The notes under the pieces: generated by a model
Seen by the model: only the letters and a program-made list of their open reading frames with translations
The model's database searches: none
What the model was told of the DNA's origin: nothing
Assembly (NCBI RefSeq): GCF_001375515.1
Contig: NZ_CTDX01000012.1
Location: 36,388 to 100,387, forward strand
Direction: 5' to 3'
Origin: Bacillus kwashiorkori
Lineage (GTDB): Bacteria > Bacillota > Bacilli > Bacillales > Caldibacillaceae
DNA: 64,000 bases
Made by a program: the position numbers and the translations under genes
Part shown: positions 28,486-36,925 of the stretch, in pieces
Position numbering within the stretch: the stretch's first letter is position 1
How the letters are laid out: the number at the start of each line of letters is the position of its first letter

Positions 28486-29772
28486 ATGGATAATAAATTA
28501 AAATATTATTATCCGAGGTGGCCCAAAATGAGAGATTTTAACCAAGAATATAGTGTGTTCCAAAAGGCATTAGGTATTGAAGATCCATGGTATGTTATTG
28601 ATTACGAATTGAACCAAAATGATTATATTCTTGATATTTATTTAGATTTTAGACGTGGTTCTGAATTTGTATGCACTCATTGTGGTCATCCTCAGGCAAA
28701 AGTTCATGACATAGTAAATGATGATCGTACGTGGAGGCACCTTAATTTCTGGCAGTATCAAACCATCTTACACGCAAGATTGCCTCGAACAAAATGTAAT
28801 CTTTGTAATAAGATTCGTACCATTCATGTAGAATGGTCTCGCCCTGGTGCTGGGTTTACATGGTTTTTTGAATCTGAATTAATGCAATTAATGAAAGAAA
28901 TGCCCGTTGCTACAGTGGCCCGAAAAGTAGGTGAACATGATACTAGGTTGTGGCGTGTCTTTCATTATTATGTTGATAAAGCCATGAAAGAATTGGACTT
29001 TTCCAATGTTAAGCGAATAGCCATTGATGAGACATCTAGCCGGCGAGGACATGAATATGTCACTCTGTTTGTAGATATGGATACAAAGCTTGTTTTATTC
29101 GCTACAGAAGGAAAAGACGCGAATGTTCTTAAAAAATTTTCTTCCTTCTTAAAGGATCATAATGTTGAGCCTAATAACATTAAAGAAGTCTGTAGTGATA
29201 TGTCCCCAGCATTCAAAAAGGGTGTCGAAACAGAATTTCCAGAAGCACACATAACCTTTGATAAATTTCATGTCATGAAACTTATGAATGAGGCGCTAGA
29301 TCAGGTACGACGCAATGAGCAAATTGAACAACCAGGCCTTAAAAAGACACGTTATTTATGGTTAAAAAACCATAAAAATCTAAACACCGAACAACAGGAA
29401 AAGATCCTAAAATTAAAGGATACCAATTTAAAAACAGCTAGAGCTTATAGATTGAAGCTTTCGCTTCAAGAAATGTGGACCAAAACTGAACGCTTTGCCA
29501 CCCTTCATTTTAATGAGTGGTACCAATGGGCCACCCGTTCTCAGTTAGAACCAATAATAAAGGTTGCCCAAACATTAAAGAAACACGAACAAGGGATATT
29601 AAGATGGTTCGTTTCAAAAATGACTAATGGTCTACTCGAAGGTATCAATAGTCTAGTTCAAGCTGCAAAGAGAAAAGCTAGGGGCTACAGAACCACAAAG
29701 AACTTTATTGCGATGATCTACGCAACAGCTAATAAGTTATTGATTAGTGTAGAACCACATAAGCTAGGGTAG
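28486..29772 (+). CDS. ISL3-family transposase
   Basis: A 428-residue DDE transposase. The N-terminal zinc-binding region has CTHCGHP and CNLCNKI; then an HTH-like segment. The catalytic residues appear to be Asp in RIAIDETSSRRGHE, Asp in EVCSDMSPAFKKG and Glu in GLLEGINSLVQAAKRKARG. Full length and without internal stops. ATG 28486 is 49 bases inside the left end; ATG 28528 (MRDFNQEY) is an alternative start. It lies wholly inside the 1500-bp element. Confidence 0.93.
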   Translation: MDNKLKYYYPRWPKMRDFNQEYSVFQKALGIEDPWYVIDYELNQNDYILDIYLDFRRGSEFVCTHCGHPQAKVHDIVNDDRTWRHLNFWQYQTILHARLPRTKCNLCNKIRTIHVEWSRPGAGFTWFFESELMQLMKEMPVATVARKVGEHDTRLWRVFHYYVDKAMKELDFSNVKRIAIDETSSRRGHEYVTLFVDMDTKLVLFATEGKDANVLKKFSSFLKDHNVEPNNIKEVCSDMSPAFKKGVETEFPEAHITFDKFHVMKLMNEALDQVRRNEQIEQPGLKKTRYLWLKNHKNLNTEQQEKILKLKDTNLKTARAYRLKLSLQEMWTKTERFATLHFNEWYQWATRSQLEPIIKVAQTLKKHEQGILRWFVSKMTNGLLEGINSLVQAAKRKARGYRTTKNFIAMIYATANKLLISVEPHKLG

Positions 29773-29774
29773 GT

Positions 29775-29876
29775 CCTTCTCAACTTACAGACCCAGCTCC
29801 ATTTTACGGGGAGGTTGTCAAGTGCTTTCCTTGACAGCCTCCCCGTAAAATGGAAAACTATCAAAAGTTGAGAAGG
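29775..29876. repeat. Nested 102-bp palindrome in the right end of the ISL3 element
   Basis: Outer arms CCTTCTCAACTT (29775-29786) and AAGTTGAGAAGG (29865-29876) are perfect. Inner arms of 24 bases (29799-29822 and 29830-29853) match except for one position that would be a G-U pair in RNA, with a 7-base loop. It begins two bases after the transposase stop codon. There is no T tract, so it is not a standard terminator. Confidence 0.85.
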
Positions 29877-29976
29877 AGGCTTACCACTTATTATGGTCCG
29901 AGATTCTTTTATACCCACACTAAATAGCGAAGAGCCAAAGAAAAGATAAGATAAGCATAGATTAGGAGGATATGAC

Positions 29977-30690
29977 ATGGTGAATGTAACCGTATGGAAC
30001 GAAAATCGTCATGAGAAAAGCAACCCAGCTGTAAGTGAGGTTTATCCTCTAGGGATTCACGGTACCATTAGTGAATTTTTATCGAAAGCAGGATTTGCAG
30101 TAAAAACAGCTACGCTAGATGAGCCGGAACATGGATTAACAGAGGAAATTTTAAATAACACCGACGTACTAATCTGGTGGGGACATATGGCTCATGATGA
30201 AGTAAGAGATTCAATTGTTGGGAAAGTAAAGCAGCGAGTACTAGATGGAATGGGACTAATAGTTTTACATTCTGGTCATTTTTCGAAAATATTTAAAGCA
30301 TTAATGGGTACAAGCTGTGATTTAAAATGGCGTGAAGCTGGTGAAAAAGAGAGAATTTGGGTAGTCAATCCAAGCCATCCAATTACGGACGGACTGCCAG
30401 AATATATTGAATTAGCGAATGAAGAAATGTATGGCGAGCATTTTGATATTCCTGCACCAGATGAATTAGTTTTTGTCAGTTGGTTTCAAGGTGGCGAAGT
30501 TTTCCGAAGTGGTTGTACCTATAGAAGAGGGAACGGAAAAGTATTTTATTTCCGCCCAGGACATGAAACATATCCAACATACCATAATGAACAAATTCAA
30601 CAAGTGATCATTAATGCGGTTAAATGGGCAACACCGGTAAAACGCAGCCGTCCAGTATATGGCAACTCTAAACCTTTAGAAGAGCTATAA
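29977..30690 (+). CDS. ThuA-domain protein
   Basis: A 237-residue ThuA-like protein (class I glutamine amidotransferase-like fold). Recognisable blocks are [33 protein letters not shown] and the closing [18 protein letters not shown]. ThuA proteins occur in trehalose and other disaccharide catabolic loci and have been linked to 3-keto-sugar metabolism, but the reaction is poorly known. AGGAGG precedes ATG 29977. It is the first gene of a five-gene operon and starts 40 bases after the right end of the ISL3 element. The promoter was therefore displaced by that insertion unless the element supplies one. Confidence 0.88.
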   Translation: MVNVTVWNENRHEKSNPAVSEVYPLGIHGTISEFLSKAGFAVKTATLDEPEHGLTEEILNNTDVLIWWGHMAHDEVRDSIVGKVKQRVLDGMGLIVLHSGHFSKIFKALMGTSCDLKWREAGEKERIWVVNPSHPITDGLPEYIELANEEMYGEHFDIPAPDELVFVSWFQGGEVFRSGCTYRRGNGKVFYFRPGHETYPTYHNEQIQQVIINAVKWATPVKRSRPVYGNSKPLEEL

Positions 30691-30717
30691 AAAAACAACG
30701 GAGAAGGAATGGATACG

Positions 30718-31482
30718 ATGAAAAAAATTCCCGTCGCATTACAACTATATACATTACGTGAACAGTGTGAACATAATTTTTACGAAACATTGCAAAAGGT
30801 CGCCCAGCTTGGATATAGCGGAGTCGAGCTAGCCGGGTTCCATCAGTTATCTGCAGACCAACTAAAGACTATTTTAGACGAATTAAACTTAGTGGCTATT
30901 TCTAGCCATGTCCCTTTAGCTGATTTACAAAATAATTTAGAAGAAGTCATTAGCAATCATAAAATATTAAATACGAAATATATCGTATGTCCTTATTTAC
31001 TGGAAGAACAAAGACAGGAATCATTTTACGATGATTTAATACCATTTTTAGAGGAAACGGGAAACAGACTCCGCCAAGAAGGGTTGATTCTTTGTTACCA
31101 TAACCATGACTTTGAATTAGAGACACTTTCTAATGGTAAAACAGCGTTAGAAACCATTTTTGATAGTGTCAGTAAGGAGAATTTGCAAACGGAACTGGAT
31201 ATTTATTGGTTAACAAAGGCGGGAGAAAATCCGCTTGACTGGTTGCACCGCTATTCAGGTCGCACACCGCTCGTCCATTTAAAGGACATGACACTAGATG
31301 ATGAGAAAATTTTTGCTGAACTTGGAACTGGTGGGGTTAATATTGATGCTGTTCTGCAAATTGGCGAACAAAACCAAGTGGAATGGTGGATAGTTGAACA
31401 AGACCAATGCAAAGGAGATCCATTAGAAAGTGTCACAATCAGCATTAACTACTTAAAAGAAAAATTACCTTATTTAGTTTAA
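30718..31482 (+). CDS. Sugar phosphate isomerase/epimerase family protein (TIM barrel), first copy
   Basis: A 254-residue AP-endonuclease-2-like TIM barrel. It opens with PVALQLYTLREQ, and has GYSGVELAG, CYHNHDFELE, TELDIYWLTKAG, PLVHLKDM and EWWIVEQDQC. The acidic and His residues in these blocks would bind one divalent metal, as in IolE/IolI and YcjR-type enzymes. ATG 30718 is preferred over ATG 30709, because GGAGAAGGA directly abuts the latter. It lies 27 bases after the ThuA gene. The substrate is probably a keto-sugar. Confidence 0.87.
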   Translation: MKKIPVALQLYTLREQCEHNFYETLQKVAQLGYSGVELAGFHQLSADQLKTILDELNLVAISSHVPLADLQNNLEEVISNHKILNTKYIVCPYLLEEQRQESFYDDLIPFLEETGNRLRQEGLILCYHNHDFELETLSNGKTALETIFDSVSKENLQTELDIYWLTKAGENPLDWLHRYSGRTPLVHLKDMTLDDEKIFAELGTGGVNIDAVLQIGEQNQVEWWIVEQDQCKGDPLESVTISINYLKEKLPYLV

Positions 31483-31580
31483 TGCGAATACACTAATGCC
31501 ATTAGAAAATTGCACAAAGACTTTTATAATGAGTAGCTAAATAAATTGACCATTTTTTATATAAACTGGAGGTTAATGAT

Positions 31581-32606
31581 ATGGAAAAGTTAAAAGTAGG
31601 CGTAATTGGTTGTGGGAGTATTGCAAAACATCGCCATTTACCAGAATATGAAATGAATGCAAACGTGGAAATTGTTGCAGTTTGTGATATTGTTCCAGAA
31701 CGTGCCGAACAAATGGCAGAAAAATATAATGCAAAAGCATTTACTGAGTATGAAGAATTATTAAAGTTAGAAGAAATTGATGCCGTTAGTGTATGTTTAC
31801 CAAACTATTTACATGCTCCTGTTTCAATCGCAGCGCTAAACGCTGGAAAACACGTTCTTTGTGAAAAGCCGATGGCAACATCAAGAGAAGAAGCGCAAGC
31901 AATGATTGATGCTGCAAAAGCAAATGACAAAAAACTAATGATTGCTCATAATCAACGTTTTGTTGAATCCCATAAATTAGCAAAAGAAATTATCGATAGC
32001 GGAAAACTTGGTAAAATATATAGTTTTAAAACTACTTTCGGACATCCTGGCCCTGAAGGTTGGAGTGTGGATGGAAGAGATAGCTGGTTTTTCGAAAAAG
32101 AGAAAGCATTTATCGGTGCCCTTGGTGATTTAGGTGTCCATAAAGCAGACTTAATTCGCTACTTGTTAGGGGAGTTCACAGAAGTGGCAGCTTTTGTAGA
32201 AACAAATGCGAAAGAAAATACCGATGTCGATGATAATGCAGTAGTGATTTTGCGATCGAACCAAGGAGTTATCGGACAACTTTCAGCAAGCTGGGCTTAC
32301 GTAACTGGTGATGATAACTCCACGATCATTTACGGTGAAAAAGGGATATTAAAATTAGAAGCCGATCCGAAATATGCATTAATCGAACAGTATACAAACG
32401 GTGAAGTGAAAAATCATGAGTTAGGAAAAATTCAAACGAATGAAGAAGGTGGTCAAACAACAACACATGTTATTGATCACTTCGTAGAAAGTATATTAGA
32501 AAATAAAGAACCATTGATTACTGGTGAAGAAGGGAAGAAATCATTAGAAATCATTTTAGCTGCTCTCGAATCTCAAGAGAAAAAGGCAGTCGTTCGTTTA
32601 CAATAA
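31581..32606 (+). CDS. Gfo/Idh/MocA-family oxidoreductase, first copy
   Basis: A 341-residue NAD(P)-dependent sugar dehydrogenase. The N-terminal Rossmann motif is VGVIGCGSIAKHRH, followed by the family CEKPMATS with the catalytic Lys near residue 96, then MIAHNQRF and the second catalytic motif GALGDLGVHKADLIRY. Such enzymes oxidise or reduce a ring carbon of a sugar or inositol. AACTGGAGG stands before the ATG. A 98-base gap upstream holds no visible terminator. Confidence 0.9.
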   Translation: MEKLKVGVIGCGSIAKHRHLPEYEMNANVEIVAVCDIVPERAEQMAEKYNAKAFTEYEELLKLEEIDAVSVCLPNYLHAPVSIAALNAGKHVLCEKPMATSREEAQAMIDAAKANDKKLMIAHNQRFVESHKLAKEIIDSGKLGKIYSFKTTFGHPGPEGWSVDGRDSWFFEKEKAFIGALGDLGVHKADLIRYLLGEFTEVAAFVETNAKENTDVDDNAVVILRSNQGVIGQLSASWAYVTGDDNSTIIYGEKGILKLEADPKYALIEQYTNGEVKNHELGKIQTNEEGGQTTTHVIDHFVESILENKEPLITGEEGKKSLEIILAALESQEKKAVVRLQ

Positions 32607-32624
32607 GGTGAGGAGGTAATCTAT

Positions 32625-33593
32625 ATGAAATTAGGAGTATTTACCGTACTATTTTCCGATAAATCATTTGAAGAAATGTTAGATTACGTAAAAGCAGCAG
32701 GACTCGATGCGGTTGAAATTGGGACAGGCGGCTATCCAGGAAATGCCCATTGCCCATTAGACGAACTGTTAGCAGATGAGAAGAAACGCGAAGCTTATTT
32801 AGAAGCAGTAACTTCCCGTGGCTTAACAATTAGCGCTTTTAGTTGTCACGGAAATCCGTTATCACCAGACAAAGCATTTGCAGAAGAGTCCGATTCGAAC
32901 TTACGAAAAACCATTCAACTAGCTTCATTATTAGGAGTTCCAGTCGTTAATACCTTTTCTGGCACTCCGGGAGATCATGAAGAAGCAAAATATCCGAATT
33001 GGCCGACAGTTGCTTGGCCAACAGAATATGCCGATATTTTAACATGGCAATGGGAGGAAAAATTAATCCCATATTGGAAGGAAATTGGTGAACTAGCAGA
33101 GCAAAACAATGTGAAAATTGGTTTAGAACTTCATGGTGGCTTTTTAGTTCATACACCATACACGATGTTAAAACTACGAGAAGCAACAAGCCCTGCGATA
33201 GGAGCAAACTTAGACCCATCCCATATGTGGTGGCAAGGAATTGACCCAGTTGCAGCAATTAAAATTTTAGGAAAAGCTGGAGCTATCCATCATTTCCATG
33301 CTAAAGACACATACATTGACCAAGATAATGTAAATATGTACGGCCTACTGGATATGCAACCATATGGTAATGTCCAAACACGGGCATGGACTTTCCGCAG
33401 TGTTGGCTGTGGACATAGTGTTCAAGAATGGTCTGATATGATTAGTGCACTTCGCACATATGGCTACGATTATGTCGTTAGCATCGAACATGAGGATCCG
33501 CTAATGTCAATTGAAGAAGGATTTACACGTGCGGTGACGAACTTGAAATCCGTACTTATCCGGGAACAACCTGCTGACATGTGGTGGGCATAA
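32625..33593 (+). CDS. Sugar phosphate isomerase/epimerase family protein (TIM barrel), second copy
   Basis: A 322-residue TIM barrel, clearly different from the first one. Blocks: LGVFTVLFSDKSFEEML, GLDAVEIGTGGYPGN, SCHGNPLSPD, KIGLELHGGFLVHTP, GANLDPSHMWWQGID, HFHAKDTY and VSIEHEDP, which carry the usual Glu/Asp/His/Glu metal ligands. It resembles keto-sugar epimerases such as YcjR. It lies 18 bases after the first dehydrogenase gene, so oxidation and epimerisation are probably coupled. Confidence 0.88.
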   Translation: MKLGVFTVLFSDKSFEEMLDYVKAAGLDAVEIGTGGYPGNAHCPLDELLADEKKREAYLEAVTSRGLTISAFSCHGNPLSPDKAFAEESDSNLRKTIQLASLLGVPVVNTFSGTPGDHEEAKYPNWPTVAWPTEYADILTWQWEEKLIPYWKEIGELAEQNNVKIGLELHGGFLVHTPYTMLKLREATSPAIGANLDPSHMWWQGIDPVAAIKILGKAGAIHHFHAKDTYIDQDNVNMYGLLDMQPYGNVQTRAWTFRSVGCGHSVQEWSDMISALRTYGYDYVVSIEHEDPLMSIEEGFTRAVTNLKSVLIREQPADMWWA

Positions 33594-33608
33594 TAAGTTG
33601 TATAAACA

Positions 33609-33640
33609 AGGAAGCAATTGGTCATAACCGGTTGCTTCCT
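33609..33640. terminator. Hairpin between the fourth and fifth genes of the sugar operon
   Basis: AGGAAGCAA (33609-33617) pairs with TTGCTTCCT (33632-33640), with a further TTGGT/ACCGG wobble stem. No T run follows. It may reduce read-through into the last gene or protect mRNA ends. Confidence 0.45.
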
Positions 33641-33800
33641 GCAATTGTTTATCTAGCCTCCCAATAAGTAATGAGTAAAATAGGTGATAAATAGTTGATA
33701 ACCGAACTAGTAGATAACATTTTGTAGGAATTACCCTACTATTAGAAATTTCACTTAACTTAACTAAGATGAATTTTTTACGCTTCTGGAGGATACGCAT

Positions 33801-34859
33801 ATGACTAAAAAATATAACTTAGCGATTATCGGCTATGGCGGAATGGGCGGTTACCATGCTCACCATATTTTAAAGGATCATAACCGAATACAAGTTACAG
33901 GTACTTTTGACATTCTTGAAGAACGGCAAAAGGCAGCAGAAGGAGAGGGCTATAAAGCATATGAAAGCCTGTCAGCGCTTTTATCAGATGAAACAATTGA
34001 TATCGTTTTAATTGCGACACCGAATGATGTCCATAAAGAAATTGCCATTCAAGCATTAAGAGCAAAAAAACATGTCGTTTGTGAAAAACCAGTAACAATT
34101 TTTAGTAACGACTTTGAGGAAATACTTGCAGTAGCCAATGAAACGAATCGCCACTTTATGGTTCATCAAAATAGACGTTGGGATGAAGACTTCTTAACAA
34201 TGAAGAAAATTTATGATGCCAACTTAATCGGAGACGTGTTCCATATAGAGTCACGTGTCCATGGAGCGAATGGAATACCTGGTGATTGGCGCCATTTAAA
34301 ACAATATGGTGGTGGCATGGTGCTAGATTGGGGAGTTCATCTCCTCGACCAAATCGCATTTATGGTAAAAAGTAAAATTACGAGTGTATATGCGAACTTA
34401 AGCTATATTTTAGGAGATGAAGTTGATGACGGATTTCAAACGATTTTGACGTTTGAAAATGGTGTAACCGCTCTAGTTGAAGTTGGTACAACAAACTTTA
34501 TCCAATTACCTAGATGGTATGCGAAAGGAATAGAAGGAACTGCAGTCATTAATGATTGGAATATTAACGGAAAACTGGTGAAGCAAAACTTCGATAAAGA
34601 GTATGCGGCACCAAAGCCAATTAAAGCTGGACAAGGATTAACAAAAACGATGGCACCTCCTTCTGAAGAGGCAACAACTTCGTATGATTTACCGAAAGAA
34701 GTGGATCATATGGAAAGCTTCTATGACAATTTTTTATCGGTTGTGGAAGGAAAGTCCGCACCAATTGTTCAAAATGAAGAAGTGTTACGCATTTTGAAAT
34801 TAATGGAAACTATTTTTGAATCAGCTAAGAAAAATGAAGTGATAAAAGTAAGTTTATAA
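33801..34859 (+). CDS. Gfo/Idh/MocA-family oxidoreductase, second copy
   Basis: A 352-residue dehydrogenase, distantly related to the copy at 31581. The cofactor motif is IIGYGGMGGYHAHH, with CEKPVTIFSNDF and HQNRRWDEDF, then GGGMVLDWGVHLLDQI as the second catalytic region. Two Gfo enzymes flanking an epimerase suggest an oxidise-epimerise-reduce sequence on one sugar carbon, as in the E. coli ycj pathway; this is analogy. CTGGAGG precedes the ATG. A terminator follows. Confidence 0.9.
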   Translation: MTKKYNLAIIGYGGMGGYHAHHILKDHNRIQVTGTFDILEERQKAAEGEGYKAYESLSALLSDETIDIVLIATPNDVHKEIAIQALRAKKHVVCEKPVTIFSNDFEEILAVANETNRHFMVHQNRRWDEDFLTMKKIYDANLIGDVFHIESRVHGANGIPGDWRHLKQYGGGMVLDWGVHLLDQIAFMVKSKITSVYANLSYILGDEVDDGFQTILTFENGVTALVEVGTTNFIQLPRWYAKGIEGTAVINDWNINGKLVKQNFDKEYAAPKPIKAGQGLTKTMAPPSEEATTSYDLPKEVDHMESFYDNFLSVVEGKSAPIVQNEEVLRILKLMETIFESAKKNEVIKVSL

Positions 34860-34917
34860 TAATCATGAGAATCAATCTCCTTTACAGTTCAATATTTAAA
34901 ATAATCCACGAACAAAA

Positions 34918-34954
34918 ACGCAGAGTATAACTATTATGTTGCTCTGCGTTTTTA
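34918..34954 (+). terminator. Terminator of the sugar operon
   Basis: ACGCAGAG (34918-34925) pairs with CTCTGCGT (34942-34949), followed by TTTTT. Confidence 0.88.
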
Positions 34955-35219
34955 TTAATTCATTCACAAAAACAAAGTTGGAAGGTAATGTTCATCACAA
35001 AATCGAGTAGGGTAACCGAAGTATTCCGTTTGTCGTCAAATAGACGATTATTTGCCTGCCCGCACTAGTTAATACGGATGTTTTTGCGTTTTTGACCCCA
35101 TTAAACCCGTTTTATTCCTCAATTTTGCAATTTATAGCGATAACATGTGACAAAGCTTTCACACCTTAAAAAGAACTAGTTCCAGTTAAATTATTCATAA
35201 ATTTACCGAGAAAAAATAG
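34955..35219. other. Gene-free stretch
   Basis: No frame with a ribosome site, no clear hairpin and no recognised motif. It separates the sugar operon terminator from the promoter of the GntR gene. Confidence 0.6.
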
Positions 35220-35248
35220 TTGTAAACGAAAGGCAACTGTTATATAAT
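35220..35248 (+). promoter_or_regulatory. Predicted promoter of the GntR operon
   Basis: TTGTAA (35220-35225), 17 bases, TATAAT (35243-35248). It lies 43 bases before the GTG start, a good sigma-A match. Confidence 0.65.
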
Positions 35249-35290
35249 TAGTATAACAAACAAAACATTTAATCGGAGAAGGTGTCATAG

Positions 35291-35680
35291 GTGATCATAA
35301 ATTTAGATCTACAATCAGATGTTCCTATTTATTTACAGCTGAGAAATAAGATTATTGAAGGCATAGCTTCGAAGGAACTTGTTGCTGGAGAACCGCTGCC
35401 TTCCGTTCGAATGATGGCAGCAGATTTAGGTGTTAATATGCATACGATAAATAAAGCGTACCAACTTTTGAAACAAGATGGATTTATATTAATTCACCGG
35501 CAAAAGGGGGTAGTTGTTAACCCAGATGGAATGCCTGAAGTTACTAATGAATATCGCCAAAGCTTAAAAGATGCACTAAGACCAATTATAGGTGAAGCAA
35601 TTGCACGAGGGATGAGTGCAAAGGATTTTCAAGTAGTATGCGCAGAGATTTTTTCACAAATTACTCGGGAGGTTGATTAG
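35291..35680 (+). CDS. GntR-family regulator, YtrA subfamily
   Basis: A 129-residue regulator with an N-terminal winged helix (DVPIYLQLRNKIIEGIASKEL, LPSVRMMAADLGVNMHTINKAYQLL) and only a short helical C-terminus, as in the YtrA group that has no effector domain. It starts at GTG 35291 after GGAGAAGG. Members usually repress the operon they sit in, which encodes membrane proteins. Here the next gene starts two bases after the stop and encodes an SdpI-like membrane protein. Confidence 0.9.
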   Translation: MIINLDLQSDVPIYLQLRNKIIEGIASKELVAGEPLPSVRMMAADLGVNMHTINKAYQLLKQDGFILIHRQKGVVVNPDGMPEVTNEYRQSLKDALRPIIGEAIARGMSAKDFQVVCAEIFSQITREVD

Positions 35681-35681
35681 G

Positions 35682-36773
35682 ATGCATGTTTTATTTATAG
35701 CTCTTATTTTTTTGCCAATTTTAATAATTACTGCGATCACACCGTATATTACGAGGAAAACAGAAAGCTTCGGAGTATCTATTCCATCCGAGCTTTATTC
35801 TAATCCGACCATTGCAAGCTATAGAAAAGCTTACGCGATACAAACATCGATTATCGGTAGCATTTTTTTTATAATGGCAATCGTTCTTTCCGATATTATT
35901 AGTAAAGAAATTTGGGCAATTATTTTTTCTGTAGCCATTTTTGTTTATATGTTTATCGGGTTTCTAGTCTATTACCAATTTCATAAAAAAATGAAGCAGT
36001 TGAAGGCAGAACAAAACTGGCATCAGACGAAAAAAGAAACAGTAGTCATCGATACAAGTTTTTACCAAAAAAAGCTAACATATTCCAACAGGTGGTTTCT
36101 TATTCCGTTATTTATGGCGCTTATTTCATCCGCCTATAGCTTTATGAATTACGATAAAATTCCTAATCAAATTCCGATGCAATATGATTTTAGTGGAGAG
36201 GTTACACGTTGGGCGGAAAAATCAGTTGGAGCGGTCATTAATTTCCCTTTGTTACAATTGTTTATGATTGGTTTATTCATTTTTATTAATATCATCATTG
36301 CCCGTAGTAAACAGCAAATAGATCCTGCTAATCCGAAAGTTTCTATGGAGCAAAACATTATCTTTCGTAGAAGATGGTCTCTTTTTACAATAATTGGGGC
36401 AACTTTACTAGTGTCAATATTTATAGTTCCACAAATTTCTTTTTTTGTTTCTGTCGATCCAACTATTTACTTTATTATAACCATGGTAATTATTGGTATT
36501 ATTGTGTTCGGGGCAATCATCTTATCGATTACGACCGGCCAAGGCGGTAGTAGGGTAAAAGTAGTAAAAGGAAATAATGATGAGATGATTAATCGAGATG
36601 ATGATCGTTACTGGAAATTAGGGGTTTTCTATTTTAACCGGGAAGACCCAGCACTATTTTTAGAAAAACGCTTCGGTAGTGGCTGGACAATGAATTTTGC
36701 TAGACCGTTAGGATGGATTATCCTCCTAGCAATCACTCTAATCCCGATTATCATTGCAATCATTACGTCGTAA
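35682..36773 (+). CDS. DUF1648 / SdpI-like membrane protein
   Basis: A 363-residue protein with about eight hydrophobic segments. Residues about 135-200 carry the DUF1648 pattern (YDKIPNQIPMQYDFSGEVTRWAEKS), which in SdpI precedes the immunity membrane core. Near the C-terminus is a short soluble motif (KLGVFYFNREDPALFLEKRFGSGWTMNF) seen in DUF5808-type proteins. ATG 35682 follows GGGAGG nine bases upstream. The coupling with a GntR/YtrA gene is a common arrangement. Function is unknown; immunity or envelope-stress roles are guesses. Confidence 0.82.
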   Translation: MHVLFIALIFLPILIITAITPYITRKTESFGVSIPSELYSNPTIASYRKAYAIQTSIIGSIFFIMAIVLSDIISKEIWAIIFSVAIFVYMFIGFLVYYQFHKKMKQLKAEQNWHQTKKETVVIDTSFYQKKLTYSNRWFLIPLFMALISSAYSFMNYDKIPNQIPMQYDFSGEVTRWAEKSVGAVINFPLLQLFMIGLFIFINIIIARSKQQIDPANPKVSMEQNIIFRRRWSLFTIIGATLLVSIFIVPQISFFVSVDPTIYFIITMVIIGIIVFGAIILSITTGQGGSRVKVVKGNNDEMINRDDDRYWKLGVFYFNREDPALFLEKRFGSGWTMNFARPLGWIILLAITLIPIIIAIITS

Positions 36774-36848
36774 AACTATTTACTTGGCGTTTATTGGTAC
36801 ATTTTTTATAAAGTCTGACACACATCGTTGTTGTTCAGGTTTTTTTTG

Positions 36849-36877
36849 TTGTATGACATAGATTCGTTCGTTATAAT
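36849..36877 (+). promoter_or_regulatory. Predicted promoter of the SCP2 gene
   Basis: TTGTAT (36849-36854), 17 bases, TATAAT (36872-36877). Confidence 0.5.
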
Positions 36878-36884
36878 TAAAAAA

Positions 36885-36904
36885 ATGAATGAATAGTCAC
36901 TCAT
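36885..36904 (+). promoter_or_regulatory. FadR-type operator before the SCP2 gene
   Basis: TGAATGAATAGTCACTCA (36886-36903) differs at one base from the B. subtilis FadR (YsiA) consensus TGAATGANTANTCATTCA as I recall it. It starts 7 bases after the predicted -10 box and so covers the transcription start, where a repressor would block. It suggests control by long-chain acyl-CoA. Confidence 0.7.
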
Positions 36905-36925
36905 ATAATAAAGGGGGAAATTTCC

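Larger units (their letters stand above)
28437..29936 (+). mobile_element. ISL3-family insertion sequence, 1500 bp, with 8-bp target duplication
   Basis: The element carries one ISL3 transposase gene. The left end GCTTCCTCGCTAAATAG (from 28437) and the inverted right end GGCTCTTCGCTATTTAG (from 29936) are imperfect terminal repeats, and similarity continues for about 35 bases. The 8 bases just outside each end are identical: AAAGAAAA at 28429-28436 and at 29937-29944. An 8-bp duplication is what ISL3 elements produce. The element looks complete and possibly active. Confidence 0.93.

Noticed and set aside
34955..35219. Possible pseudogene or riboswitch before the GntR gene
   Set aside because: No frame, homology or conserved leader motif could be seen; only the promoter at its end is supported.
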